Source: Albugo candida
Taxonomy: Eukaryota; Oomycota; Peronosporomycetes; Albuginales
Direction of reading: 5' to 3'
Assembly: GCA_040437565.1 (NCBI GenBank)
Contig: JBDOQK010000006.1
Coordinates: forward strand, 558,001 to 622,000
Length of the DNA stretch: 64,000 nucleotides
Shown: in pieces, positions 22,300-33,192 of the stretch
How positions within the stretch are numbered: the first letter of the stretch is position 1
How the letters are laid out: every line of letters begins with the position of its first letter
Notes under the pieces: model-generated
Told to the model about the DNA's origin: nothing
Database searches by the model: none
The model's input: the letters and a program-made list of their open reading frames with translations, nothing else
Position numbers and translations under genes: made by a program

Positions 22300-22422
22300 A
22301 TGTTGTTATATATTTTAATTGCGTTTGTATGTGTGTTCGCTGAGCCGAGACCATTAGCATCTACCTCGGCAAGCACGAGATTATCTAACGGTATCATGAT
22401 CGAAATTCAAAGCTCTGCCTAG
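22300..22422 (+). CDS. Candidate 40-residue secreted peptide
   Basis: ATG at 22300 opens a 40-codon frame. It begins with a hydrophobic core (MLLYILIAFVCVFA) that resembles a signal peptide, then a short polar tail starting EPRPLASTSAS. It lies 127 bases before TFIIIC. There is no cysteine framework or known effector motif. It may be chance or the first exon of something longer. Confidence 0.2.
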   Translation: MLLYILIAFVCVFAEPRPLASTSASTRLSNGIMIEIQSSA

Positions 22423-22548
22423 TAGGCATCTACGTTTTTACGCATCCAGCCAGACCCATCTTAGCGCGCTCTCATTCAGCATTTTAGATGACCTAGTCTT
22501 CGACGATTTGATTGGTGCTTTCAAATGTCCTATGATCCAGCCAACTAG

Positions 22549-25500
22549 ATGGAACTTGTGCATCAATTACTGACAAAGTGTCTTGATCACATAGCTCTCT
22601 ATGGAAATGAAGGAGTTCTTGTTTCAACTCTTTTTGCTGAAGTGCTTCATGATGTACCCAGCCCATCGGTAGAAATCCAGAAGTGTCTGTGGAAACTTTT
22701 GCTGGGTCAGGCTGCCAGCAGCATTATCACATTCCATGTTCGTCCCTCACAGGTCCGTCAATACTGCTTTTCATCCGCAACATCAGTATCAGGTGATGAG
22801 GAAGAAAGCTTAACGAGATCCAACGTGCAAGTCGCAAAGGAGAGTGTGCTATTTTGCACCGTCGACTGTCCTGAATTGAAACAGGATCAGCTGCATAAAG
22901 CTGCTAATCGCGATAGACTTGCATTACTGAAAGCTTTGAGCATGTTCGATGATGTGCACACACTATGGAGTAGTCTTCATGTTGTCGGATGCCACGACTT
23001 ACGACTACGTGCTCTCAATCTTCCTCCCCGGGAGTATTTTGAGCAGTCACAAATGAAGATTTTGGAGTTTATAGGACAATGTAGACATATTGGTATCACT
23101 TTCAGTGAATTACAGAAAAAACTTGAGGCAGATATGGTACGGAAGATGGAAGAGACATATGTACTGCCAGTTCATAATGGAAAATTATGTTTATTTGGTC
23201 ACGACACACTGAATAAAGACGACTTTATTGTTCATGCGAAAGGTGATAAAGATGCAAAACCCACACCGTGTAATCTCAAGAAGCTGCATTACATTCTTGA
23301 TACATTGATTTCATATCGTCTGGTTGTGAAACGGATAATGCTTGTTCAAAACCCGACTCTGCGAAGACTCAATATCCTACATCTTCCCAGATTTGCAGGC
23401 ATGTTTCATCCTGAAATGCTCAACAAAACTGCTGAATTCGTGTTCGATGATACGTATAAAGCTCAACTCATCCAATCTGCCATTAATTATCTACAAAAGC
23501 AAGTAAATAAATCCGCTGTCGTAGTGGAAATGGGATATGATTTAGGTCTGAATAGACGTCAACTGGAAGTACTCCGAACATGTATTGCACGAGAGACCAA
23601 AAAGAATGCACAAAGCAATATGAAATTTCCTTTGATTTATTATCAGGCAGCTCTACCACATCGTGGTAACTCCAACAAGGAAAAGAAGTTATTGAATTGT
23701 GTCAAGTACGTTGGTGTATGTGAGGAAGTACATGGTACATCTTCCCAGTCGCTTATGTCGCGTTCAGGCAATGAATATCAAGACTCAGTCATGGAGATGG
23801 ATACAGCGAAGCCGAAAGGAATTTTTATCGAGCTTGGCTTGATTCAACACTTGTACGATTATATCATTAAGAGCCAGGACCGCGGAACGACCATCATCGA
23901 CCTGAGAAATGAGTATAGCTTACCTGGAAGCAAATTGCCTTACAAACTACTTGGTGAAACCGTTTCTCGCTACCAACTCGTCGCACGGCAAGAACTGATA
24001 GGAAAAAACGATGGATTTCGATTCTTTAGTCGCGCAAGTGCCGATGGAAGAGAAATTATTCCTAAGGTGTGTAAAGATGATCTCCAGAAAGCCAAATGCA
24101 CACCACAACAATACCCGACAGTCAAAAACAAAGCGTCAAGAACCGATGCTGATGATGTCTCGGGTCTGGCAGCTTCTCAACGACTAGAAAACAATAATTT
24201 GACTGCCTTCTCAAAAGAAAGTGCTGGTACAAGCAGTTGGAAGAAGACCTTCAAAGACGCCATCAACAGCGAAGGTGTACACACGGTTGAAGGAAACCGT
24301 ATACAGCGACTATTCGTCATAATGGAACGAGTCGAGAAGGAAAAAATAGTGGCTTTATATTCACTTAAAGCAAGCATTATCGCTTTTGAAAGCAAAATAG
24401 CTGACAAGCGCGGGAATGCTCACATTGCAGCACTCATAGATACTCGAACTCTGCAACGTTTAGTGCTCCAACTGCAAAGTGAAAACAAACTGAAGGTTTT
24501 GAAGCGAGAAATACAACCCCGCAACGTGACGGGAAAAGTGCGGACATTACATTATGTTGTCTCTCCGTCACATGAACACGACGAGGCAATGTTTCATGAT
24601 TTCATGCACTCTTGCGCTCGTGATGAACGATTAAGACGGATCCATCAATCACAGTCAATTGAGTCGAACGTCATGATGGTAAAAGATCGAGTATACCACG
24701 ACGCGACCGGCGTGCACCGTTCTTTTGCTTCGGCGGGTACGAATGGCCTCAACACTTGCCCTACAGCCAAAGATCATTCTATGGAGGCAGCCCAGGAGTT
24801 ACAAGATACGAGCGGTAGACACCTCGGGCCAGTTCTCCAATACCGTGAGCGTGGACACCTTAAGCGATACGAGAATAGCATGATAAAACGTCAGTACAGA
24901 AAACTTGGGCTCGCATTCGGTGTCATGTTTCGAAGCAAAGTACTTCACGAGTTTCTTTGGACGTTTCTAAATCAGAATCCGAATAATCACATTCGAGAAT
25001 TTTCAGACCAGCGACATACTCACTGCACTACAGCTGAGAATGGAACATCTGGAATCCTATTTTCTCTTCAGGAGGTTTTAGATGCAATGCCTGTGAGCAC
25101 ATATATCACAATATTTGCGGGAGGCTCTCTTTTGAATGCTCAGGAGTTTGCTCAGGTACAAAATGTCATTTCTTCAAACAACACTTTCTCTGCGTTGCCA
25201 GACGATCTACGTGAACGACTTCGGTATCGTGAGCGAATGCGAACAAGAAAAGCGCTTGGAATTCTAGTGGATCTGCACCTCATTTTGCCGCGAAGATTAG
25301 CAATTGGTAATCTGAAGGACGTACTGGTCAAGAAATGTAATGACGCTGATCTCTGCGATGAATTTTCGCGAGCACTTTTTGCAAACGCCAACAACTATTT
25401 ATTTTTACTGCGAACAGAAAACGTCCGGATCGTACTATCGCTGGAAAAAGATACCGAGGGTGCAGACAACTTCAACGTAATGTGCAAGAAATTGACCTCT

Positions 25501-27939
25501 TTGAGAGTTTTCGGCTATGCAGAAGATAAATACTCGTTCGGTTTTGACCTTCCGCTGCGTTTTGATTTTATAACGTATGATCAAGTCACTCAGTACTGGC
25601 AGGCATTGGAATGTTTATGTCTCGAGAAGGTGATGGCGGAAATGTCTTCAACGTCAGCGTTGTCATGTGCTTTTAGTCGCGTACCACTTCCCGAAAGAAT
25701 TCGCACTCTGCAAATGTTTCGTGTAATCGGATGGAAGCCACACGGGCAGAAAATACGAAAGGCCAGAAATCTCCCAATTGATACTAGCGGTATTGTCTCC
25801 AGATTAATTCGAAAACGCCGTATCAGCAAGAATACACATACTGCAAAGAAATGTTTGAAAAGACAAAAGTTGTCCGAAAAATCAGCATCATCGCCAACAG
25901 CGTCAGAAACAACAAAGTGGCTGAAAAAAACAAGTCGAGAAGTCACATCTCTACCCAGTAGACGGCGTGGCACCCGATCTGCCATTTCTCTATGGACCAC
26001 TGAACAAGATGAGTTACTACAAAATTTATACATTAAGACTACAAAAGCGAATTGGCTGGCACCAATTCCAAACGAGCTGAAGGAATCTCAGAGTGTCGTT
26101 TGTTTCCGTGCCCCATGCTTTGTTGGGCTGCGCGCAAATTATAGAGAGATTGCTAAAACGCTGGGGAAAACACGGCAAGATGTGCTGCAGCGATTAAAAA
26201 AGGTATGCAATGAACCCCGCTTTTTGCTAATGATGGAGCATGCAAAACATGAACTTCAAACTAAAAATACGGTATTCAGCGATGAAGAATCTGTCATTGC
26301 GTCGAACGACCTAACAGCTCTATTCCGACGAGCTGTGATGATGAATATTTGTTCACAAGAAGAATACAACCCACTGATAGCGGAACAATTAGTATGCCAG
26401 TGGCATCCCAACAATGTACGGCTGATTTGGCGCTATTTGTGGCTCAATTCTTGGATAGTGCGATCCAGAGCATATACGCAACACGATCGAGTATTTGTTC
26501 CGAGCCAGTACCTCCGAAATTTTTTGAAGTTACAGCCGCCAACTTACCCCGTGTCTTTATTTCTTCAAGCTGCAGACCCTGATAGTATGATAGAGTCAAA
26601 TCAAGGCTACTCTCCGACCTCGTCAAGAGACTTGGCAGTCTCATCATCAGACATCCCATCAAAATGTAGTACATATCAACATTGTACTCGTGATGGAGAA
26701 ACATCGACTGACGACCAATTTTTCGAGACTGATGCAGTGCCTGGAGATTGTGCATTGGTATTGTCATGTCAGGTGCTTGGAAGCTGCATCTTGGTACCAT
26801 CATATCAGGACAATGGCAATGGAGACTTGCCAGTCAAAACTTCCATGGACGAGAAAAGATCGAAGGTTTCGTCTATCGGAAACAACGAATGCAACAACAA
26901 GACGAATGTTGTTGGCTTTGCTGCTCATGTCACAGAGTACACTGGTTGCGTGGACCATTTTGCGCTGATCGACTTGTGGCAAGTAGTGCTGAGATTTCGT
27001 TTCGAGACTACTGGTACACCGGATGTTCCTGAGCAATTACAGACGTTTTCAATGGTGCCACTTGATTCAGAAAGTACGTCCTGTTGCATTAATGACATCA
27101 ATCCAGACTGGACCGCCTTTAAGCCGCTATTGGTCTCAAACTTAGAGAATGATATCATATCAACCACAGAGAAACGCTGCGGTGAAGGAATCACTTTTGA
27201 TGACTTACTATTGTGCCTAAAAATGCCGAAATTTGCCTTGGCGGAAGATGGCAAGATAATGACTGCTATTCATTCATCGAGTCACGGAAGTCGTGTCGAA
27301 GAATTTGTGGTGGATGTACTGAATTCATGCGTGAAGAAGAATCAGCTATTGCGCGTGAATGGATACGATCGACAAATATATGTCCACCCAAAGTTCGGCA
27401 ATAAGTGGCTTCTCCACTCTTATAAGCTCGTAGCTGATCGGCGATGTCCGTCAATTGAACGCGTTGATTTTGACCTAAGCAAGGGCACACTACTATACCC
27501 TTGGTCCAAAATGGATGGAGAAGTAAATGAAATGTTTCTGGTCTCCATTCAGCGTAGAATCGTGGCTTGCTTACTGGAGAAACCAGGAATTACGGATCGA
27601 CACATCCAACGCGAACTAAATGGACTATTGACATTACAAGACACACGTGAAGTCCTTGCAATGCTGGTTCGGAAAGCCGTAATCTACTATAGGGGTATGC
27701 AGTCGCTCAACAGCGGCGGTCAAGACTGTCCTACTACTATGAAGAAGTGCATGTTATGGGACCGCTGCTTTCAACTCTCGAAAAACATTTCTCAAATAGA
27801 CGGAAGTGGTAACGGTCCGAGTATTGTCCGATTGCAGTTGCCTAAGGTGGATCACGGTCGAAAACTGGTTGAATCACATTACTTTCCTCATGTTGATTGT
27901 ATCCAGCGTTTTGGCAATATGATACAGGAAATCTTCTAA
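22549..27939 (+). CDS. Transcription factor IIIC large subunit, B-block binding (GTF3C1/Tfc3-like)
   Basis: A single huge exon encodes 1796 residues. The N-terminal ~400 residues carry winged-helix segments (for example EILEFIGQCRHIGITFSELQ-like, and MGYDLGLNRRQLEVLR near 328-345) characteristic of the B-block-binding subunit. More winged-helix-like pieces follow near 430-490 and 595-680. A basic stretch is near 1090-1150, then a SANT/extended winged-helix part (DELLQNLYIKTTKANW, NYREIAKTLGKTRQDVLQ). The C-terminus again has helix-turn-helix character (IVACLLEKPGITDRHIQRE). The protein recognises the B box of tRNA genes and recruits TFIIIB for RNA polymerase III. TAG directly precedes the ATG in frame, fixing the start. 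Two broken partial copies lie at 39-42 kb and 58 kb on the other strand. Confidence 0.85.
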   Translation: MELVHQLLTKCLDHIALYGNEGVLVSTLFAEVLHDVPSPSVEIQKCLWKLLLGQAASSIITFHVRPSQVRQYCFSSATSVSGDEEESLTRSNVQVAKESVLFCTVDCPELKQDQLHKAANRDRLALLKALSMFDDVHTLWSSLHVVGCHDLRLRALNLPPREYFEQSQMKILEFIGQCRHIGITFSELQKKLEADMVRKMEETYVLPVHNGKLCLFGHDTLNKDDFIVHAKGDKDAKPTPCNLKKLHYILDTLISYRLVVKRIMLVQNPTLRRLNILHLPRFAGMFHPEMLNKTAEFVFDDTYKAQLIQSAINYLQKQVNKSAVVVEMGYDLGLNRRQLEVLRTCIARETKKNAQSNMKFPLIYYQAALPHRGNSNKEKKLLNCVKYVGVCEEVHGTSSQSLMSRSGNEYQDSVMEMDTAKPKGIFIELGLIQHLYDYIIKSQDRGTTIIDLRNEYSLPGSKLPYKLLGETVSRYQLVARQELIGKNDGFRFFSRASADGREIIPKVCKDDLQKAKCTPQQYPTVKNKASRTDADDVSGLAASQRLENNNLTAFSKESAGTSSWKKTFKDAINSEGVHTVEGNRIQRLFVIMERVEKEKIVALYSLKASIIAFESKIADKRGNAHIAALIDTRTLQRLVLQLQSENKLKVLKREIQPRNVTGKVRTLHYVVSPSHEHDEAMFHDFMHSCARDERLRRIHQSQSIESNVMMVKDRVYHDATGVHRSFASAGTNGLNTCPTAKDHSMEAAQELQDTSGRHLGPVLQYRERGHLKRYENSMIKRQYRKLGLAFGVMFRSKVLHEFLWTFLNQNPNNHIREFSDQRHTHCTTAENGTSGILFSLQEVLDAMPVSTYITIFAGGSLLNAQEFAQVQNVISSNNTFSALPDDLRERLRYRERMRTRKALGILVDLHLILPRRLAIGNLKDVLVKKCNDADLCDEFSRALFANANNYLFLLRTENVRIVLSLEKDTEGADNFNVMCKKLTSLRVFGYAEDKYSFGFDLPLRFDFITYDQVTQYWQALECLCLEKVMAEMSSTSALSCAFSRVPLPERIRTLQMFRVIGWKPHGQKIRKARNLPIDTSGIVSRLIRKRRISKNTHTAKKCLKRQKLSEKSASSPTASETTKWLKKTSREVTSLPSRRRGTRSAISLWTTEQDELLQNLYIKTTKANWLAPIPNELKESQSVVCFRAPCFVGLRANYREIAKTLGKTRQDVLQRLKKVCNEPRFLLMMEHAKHELQTKNTVFSDEESVIASNDLTALFRRAVMMNICSQEEYNPLIAEQLVCQWHPNNVRLIWRYLWLNSWIVRSRAYTQHDRVFVPSQYLRNFLKLQPPTYPVSLFLQAADPDSMIESNQGYSPTSSRDLAVSSSDIPSKCSTYQHCTRDGETSTDDQFFETDAVPGDCALVLSCQVLGSCILVPSYQDNGNGDLPVKTSMDEKRSKVSSIGNNECNNKTNVVGFAAHVTEYTGCVDHFALIDLWQVVLRFRFETTGTPDVPEQLQTFSMVPLDSESTSCCINDINPDWTAFKPLLVSNLENDIISTTEKRCGEGITFDDLLLCLKMPKFALAEDGKIMTAIHSSSHGSRVEEFVVDVLNSCVKKNQLLRVNGYDRQIYVHPKFGNKWLLHSYKLVADRRCPSIERVDFDLSKGTLLYPWSKMDGEVNEMFLVSIQRRIVACLLEKPGITDRHIQRELNGLLTLQDTREVLAMLVRKAVIYYRGMQSLNSGGQDCPTTMKKCMLWDRCFQLSKNISQIDGSGNGPSIVRLQLPKVDHGRKLVESHYFPHVDCIQRFGNMIQEIF

Positions 27940-28148
27940 TCTAACGAGAATTTATTTCGATGTCTGAGATTTGTGTGAAACTGTATCGAAGATTGCACTT
28001 GTTGCGAATTGGAGGTGTGATGTTGTTTTTTCATCATACGATAATCAATAGATACCTTTAGAGAAAATGCTTGTTACAGCATTTGAAGCTCCAGTGTGTG
28101 CTCACATTAATCCAGGTTCTAATCAGCATCCAACAATTCTCAAACTCG

Positions 28149-29503
28149 ATGGTACTTGGCCGTCTTTTACGACAAATTCCATGTCGTCTTCGCTTCCAGA
28201 AACACATCCTATCGTCACGCCTGTTTCATGGATCAGTAGGCATCGTAGGCCTTCCCAACGTAGGAAAGTCGACATTGTTCAATGCCCTTACGAAAACGCA
28301 GATCGCCCAGGCAGCAAATTATCCATTTTGCACTATCGATCCAAATATTGCTTTAACAGCAGTCCCCGATGAGCGCGTTCATGAGCTTGCAAAGCTGGAA
28401 AACTCGCAACAGACTATCGAGACCCAGGTTTGTATCTATTAATTATGTACTCAGTGATAGTCTAATTGCTTATAGACCCACCCAGCTAGAGTTTGTCGAT
28501 ATTGCTGGCTTGGTTCGAGGTGCTTCCAAAGGAGAGGGATTAGGCATGCCGTAGTAATTGATTTCTCGAAATGCCACTCATTTTAGTATCATTGCTGGCT
28601 AATAGGAAATCAGTTCCTGAATAACATTCGACAGGTTTCAGTCATAGCCCATGTCCTTCGCTGCTTTGAAGACACGGACATTGTGCATGTGGACTCTCGC
28701 ATTGATCCTATAAGTGACCTCCTAACCGTTCGAACTGAGCTGGCTTTGGCTGATCTGCAGACAGTGGAGAGAAAGCTCGAGAATATGACCAGAAAGAAAA
28801 CGTATGATTCATTTTGGCATCAAGTTTGAGTTTTTTGACAATCTGATTTCTTGTTAGATTACTTGACAAAAAGAATGCCGTGCTCTTACATGTGCTTGAG
28901 CGATCAAAAGCTCAACTGGAGAATGATTTATATTTACAAAGATTGGACTTTGAAGATAGTGAAGAAAGAATACAATTTGAACAGCTGCAATTATTGACAG
29001 CCAAAAAAGTCTTATATCTTTGTAACGTTTCTGAAGGTGAGGCTAAAAGTGGCAACGAGATGACACAAAACGTATCGACAATGGCCAAGTCAGAGGGAAA
29101 CATTTGTCTCGTCATATCCGCAGCATTGGAGGAAGCCGCTGCAAGTTTTGAAGATGATGCGACCCAATTGGAATACCTGGAATCTTGTGGAATGGCCGAA
29201 ACAGGATTGACAAAAGTCATTCAAGCGTGCCGGGACATTTTACAATTGCAGACATTCTATACAGTTGGTCCGAAAGAAGCTCGTGCTTGGAGCATACGAA
29301 AAGGATTTACTGCAGCTGAAGCAGCAGCTACCATCCATTCAGATTTTGCACGACTTCTTATCCGGGCCGAGACGATCTCTTATCATGACTTTATCCAGGC
29401 TGGGAATGCGAAGATCGCAAAAGAGAAGGGTTTAACCCGGGCTGAAGGGAAAGATTACATATGTCAAGACGGCGATGTATTCAACTTTTTGGTAGGCAGA
29501 TAA
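28149..29503 (+). CDS. YchF/OLA1-family ATPase with organelle-type leader, four exons
   Basis: Join(28149..28427, 28486..28543, 28606..28801, 28858..29503), 392 residues. G1 [10 protein letters not shown]3 [14 protein letters not shown], and at the G4 site NVSE instead of NKxD. That change is the known mark of YchF/OLA1 proteins that prefer ATP over GTP. A coiled-coil insert follows the first G motifs, and a C-terminal TGS-like domain ([18 protein letters not shown] ... [11 protein letters not shown]) ends the protein. The first ~30 residues are Arg-rich and lack acids ([19 protein letters not shown]), so this is probably the mitochondrial paralogue. Intron 2 (28544-28605) appears to use a GC donor; introns 1 and 3 are GT-AG. 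Upstream ATG 28067 is in another frame. Role: ribosome-associated stress regulator. Confidence 0.88.
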
Positions 29504-29599
29504 GAAATAGATCTAATCGATGCATTCTACTGTTTTGCATACGTTCTGCATAAATGTGGCTGAACACTAAGTAGGGCTCAATCAGACATAAAGCCAGCC

Positions 29600-30830
29600 A
29601 TGATTCAAGACATACATCCCATCTTTCAAGCGTTCTTAGGCACTTGTTTTACATGGGGACTGACTGCCATGGTATAGTCATACATCTTTAATCATTGCAT
29701 TGCAATATTATTGTGACACCTACCCATCTACTAATACATTTTTTATGTTGTTGCGATGATGTAGGGTGCAGCTCTTGTGTATTTGTTGGATATCGATGAC
29801 AAAGTCAAAAGTAAAAAAATGCTTGATGCTATGCTGGTGCGGCTCTTCAAATAAGTGTTCGCACCTTCCATACAGTGAAAAGTGATTGTAGGGATTTGCA
29901 GGGGGAGTGATGCTGGCAGCTTCATATTGGTCACTATTGGCTCCAGCTATTGATATTGCCCAAGAATCTCAATTATACGGCACCGATGGCCGCTGGGTGT
30001 TTCTTCCTGTTAGCATTGGGTTTGCGCTGGGAGCAGGGGCCATGCTGGCGACAGAAAGTATTTTACTTCTATTGCAATCAAATTCGATTAAATCGCATGA
30101 CATCAGTAAAAAGTGTGACGATATGCCGAAGCAAGAAACATCTGGTAATACAGGCAAGCTTGAACTTTACTCCCTTCTATTCACGGCGTGTTCTTGATAG
30201 CTTGTGCTTACAGAACACGACCTGAATCCCATGACATGTTTTGGCGTTGGAAAGAATGTGGATGAGTGAGATGCACTTTGCTAATCTTGAATTCAAGTAT
30301 ATGAACAATTCCATTAGGTCACGTCGAGTTCTGCTTTTAGTCATTGCGATCACATTGCACAACTTTCCTGAAGGTCTAGCTGTCGGTGTTGGTTTTGGAA
30401 GCATTGGTCAGAGCGTCAAGTCCACATTTGCAAATGCAGTCAATCTGGCAGTTGGAGTCGGATTGCAAAACTTCCCAGAAGGGCTCGTTGTCTCGATGCC
30501 TCTTCGACGTGCAGGGATGTCACCTTTCCGCGCTTTTATGTGGGGGCAATTGAGTGGCATTGTGGAACCTGTAGGCGGTGTGGGTGAATCGCTTTGACCA
30601 GAGACAATACAAGTTGTGACGTATTTTCATAGATACTAGGAGCCGCTTCTGTGCTGTACATCCAGCCGTTACTACCGTATGCACTATCATTCGCAGCTGG
30701 AGCCATGATTTTCGTTGTTGTTGATGACTTGATCCCAGAAGCGAATCGAAGCGGAAATTCAAAATTGGCAACTATTGGAATAATCGCAGGGTTTATTGTG
30801 ATGATGAGCTTAGACGTGGCATTTAGTTAG
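29600..30830 (+). CDS. ZIP-family metal transporter, ZIP11/ZupT-like, six exons
   Basis: Join(29600..29671, 29765..29836, 29892..30153, 30214..30265, 30318..30579, 30633..30830), 305 residues. All phases agree. Eight hydrophobic helices are present. The two metal-site helices read [18 protein letters not shown] and [17 protein letters not shown], the HNxPEG/QNxPEG pair typical of the ZIP11 and bacterial ZupT branch. Residues about 117-140 form a polar cytosolic loop. The protein should move zinc or a similar divalent ion into the cytosol, probably across an internal membrane as for ZIP11. The third intron (30154-30213) has a GC donor with good context (CAG/GCAAGC). Confidence 0.9.
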
Positions 30831-30873
30831 ACCGGAAAGGTCTGGCGATAGTAATCCAGCTGTGCAATTTTCT

Positions 30874-33022
30874 CTACTCATTGTCTGTTTCCTCTAGCAA
30901 GACAAATGTGGTATTTACACCATGTTGTTCATTATCAAATGTTTCGTCGTATGTCGGATTCCCACATTCGTAGTGTTTCATCAATCTGGGCGAAACTGCC
31001 AACAGGATCAAAAAACACAACAGCGCTAGAGCCAGTTGGTCGACTCTAGTGAACGTTCCAGAAGAGATTATTCGTGATACGATAGTTCGAAATGTTGCCG
31101 GTGACTGGGAGGCCATTTTGATCATCGAGGATTTCGTGACTGATATTTGTGAGCAATTTGCTGGTGCAATACCAATTTGCCGATTTTCCAGATCATAAAC
31201 AATGTTGTGATCAATCAGTACACTAGCTCCTAATATCGTTGCTCCTACTTGCGCGGTAAATGAAATTGTTCCTTCGTATCGGTTGACTCCAGCTGCGATA
31301 TAATACTGCAAGGCTTTCATGCATATTGTCGCACCGCCTTCGAAATGAAAGCATATCCGTGGTAGCGTGTCAAGCCCTTGTTTTACTGCCGGGAAATGCA
31401 TTATTGTACGAAATAAAGGTGGAAATGTTGCTCCACCTTTATTTCGTACAATAATGCATTTCCCGGCAGTAAAACAAGGGCTTGNNNNNNNNNNNNNNNN
31501 NNNNNNNNNNNNNNNNNNNNNNNNNNNNNNNNNNNNNNNNNNNNNNNNNNNNNNNNNNNNNNNNNNNNNNNNNNNNNNNNNNNNCTCTAGTGAACGTTCC
31601 AGAAGAGATTATTCGTGATACGATAGTTCGAAATGTTGCCGGTGACTGGGAGGCCATTTTGATCATCGAGGATTTCGTGACTGATATTTGTGAGCAATTT
31701 GCTGGTGCAATACCAATTTGCCGATTTTCCAGATCATAAACAATGTTGTGATCAATCAGTACACTAGCTCCTAATATCGTTGCTCCTACTTGCGCGGTAA
31801 ATGAAATTGTTCCTTCGTATCGGTTGACTCCAGCTGCGATATAATACTGCAAGGCTTTCATGCATATTGTCGCACCGCCTTCGAAATGAAAGCATATCCG
31901 TGGTAGCGTGTCAAGCCCTTGTTTTACTGCCGGGAAATGCATTATTGTACGAAATAAAGGTGGAGCAACATTTCCACCTGTAGCTTCTTCCCACGCTTGA
32001 AGAAAGGCTGATTTGACCTTCATTGGGAGATACAAAAACGTCGTTCCACTGTCAAAGACGCAGCCTCGTCCCTGATTGTAGTCGCTAGACTCGACATGCA
32101 ATGGAACGTGATCTATTTCAACGGACTTTAAATTCACAACCCAGTACTGATAAGTACTTTTCATTAGTGGAGTGTACATAATCTTGGGCTGGTTTATCAA
32201 ATCTTCAACCCCTCCCAGCACCAATTTGCCACCGTCAGTTGCGAGACACTGACTGAATACACGTTGTTTTAGTACCTTCTCACGATAGAGCTGCTCCAAA
32301 ATGGAGTCTTTATGTATTGATAAACCCATGATACCGTCTGCGGATTGCTGCATGAAAACGCCAGATTGGCGAAAGATGCACCCAAATTCAATGTTGCCTC
32401 CAAAGGCTTTCGTCTTCCCGAAAGAAATATAATCTTCTACCTTGTAAGCCTCCCACATATCGCCTTCTACGTATATCTGACCATATTTACATTTTTTGTC
32501 GACACACTCGTCGCAGTTGTCCCACACATCGAGAAAATTTGTAACGGAATCGCAGTGTACAAAATGGCCATGACTGGTTGACTTTTCTAAACGGTAAGGC
32601 GGATTCTTATGATGTTGTCCACACGCAGTACATTGATCACATAGGAAAGCTGTTCTACCACTTCCTGTGTCGATGATCAGTTCTCGTCTTTGACCCCCGA
32701 CATCTACCTCAACAGTATGCGATCCTTCTCCACGGGATACGCTGGTCTCCACATGATTTTCCGTCGAACTGTGCGTATGATTTGTGAATAATCTCTTAAT
32801 GTATCGAATAAATTCTGGTTCTTTAAGTTTCCGTTCAGCGGAACGAGCCAATAGATATTCTGATGTATTTTGTCCGCAAGATGCTTCAGTAATAAGCTCC
32901 AATTCATTCGGTACGGTCATGTGTAATTTTTTCAGTCTCAAGCGCATCAATCCAGGAATCGCTGTGATCTCGCTATAATGCCCAGCGCAGTTTAATATCG
33001 TCAAGTACAATATAGGTTTCAT
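30874..33022 (-). CDS. Membrane-anchored aspartyl protease, plasmepsin V-like
   Basis: Minus-strand A1-family protease interrupted by a gap and fold-back duplication (31044-31963). Counting the duplicate once gives about 550 residues. The proposed start (33022, MKPILYLTILNCAGH) provides a signal peptide; an ATG at 33157 is in frame but adds an odd extension. First catalytic site IIDTGSGRTAF, second FDSGTTFLYLP. Between them is a cysteine-rich insert (CDQCTACGQHHKNPPY, later NCDECVDKKCKY and YVEGD) resembling the nepenthesin-like insert of plasmepsin V. A single helix (LALALLCFLILLAV) near the end is followed by a short cytosolic tail. In Plasmodium the equivalent ER protease licenses effector export. 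A similar role here is inference. It is divergent from the phosphatase at 33193. Confidence 0.83.
31044..31963. repeat. 379-base direct duplication plus 47-base fold-back around a 100-N gap
   Basis: 31044-31422 equals 31585-31963. Left of the gap (31485-31584) the sequence turns back on itself: 31438-31484 is the reverse complement of 31371-31417. The turning point (31418-31437) is a natural quasi-palindrome, GGTGG ... CCACC. All of it lies inside the aspartyl protease gene. This looks like a chimeric contig end, not a genomic repeat. Confidence 0.9.
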
Positions 33023-33192
33023 GGCTCGCACATAAGATTTGAAGAGAATTGATGTTACTGTGAATATATGCTGGTGATGAGCGACCTTTAACAGCAACAA
33101 AGTGATGTTTAGCCGATCGATAACGCTTGTATATATATATACCATTCTTTGGATCAAGAAGATTACATTTTTTTGATAGTAAAAGCAAGATT

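Noticed and set aside
22300-22422. RxLR or CHxC effector
   Set aside because: The 40-residue peptide has a signal-like start but no such motif and no clear coding support; kept only as a low-confidence candidate.
28067-28148. Upstream start for the YchF gene
   Set aside because: ATG 28067 is in another frame, and the YchF frame before 28149 has no ATG.
31367-31618. Plus-strand frame through the gap at 31.4 kb
   Set aside because: It is read from a fold-back of the aspartyl protease sequence and spans N.
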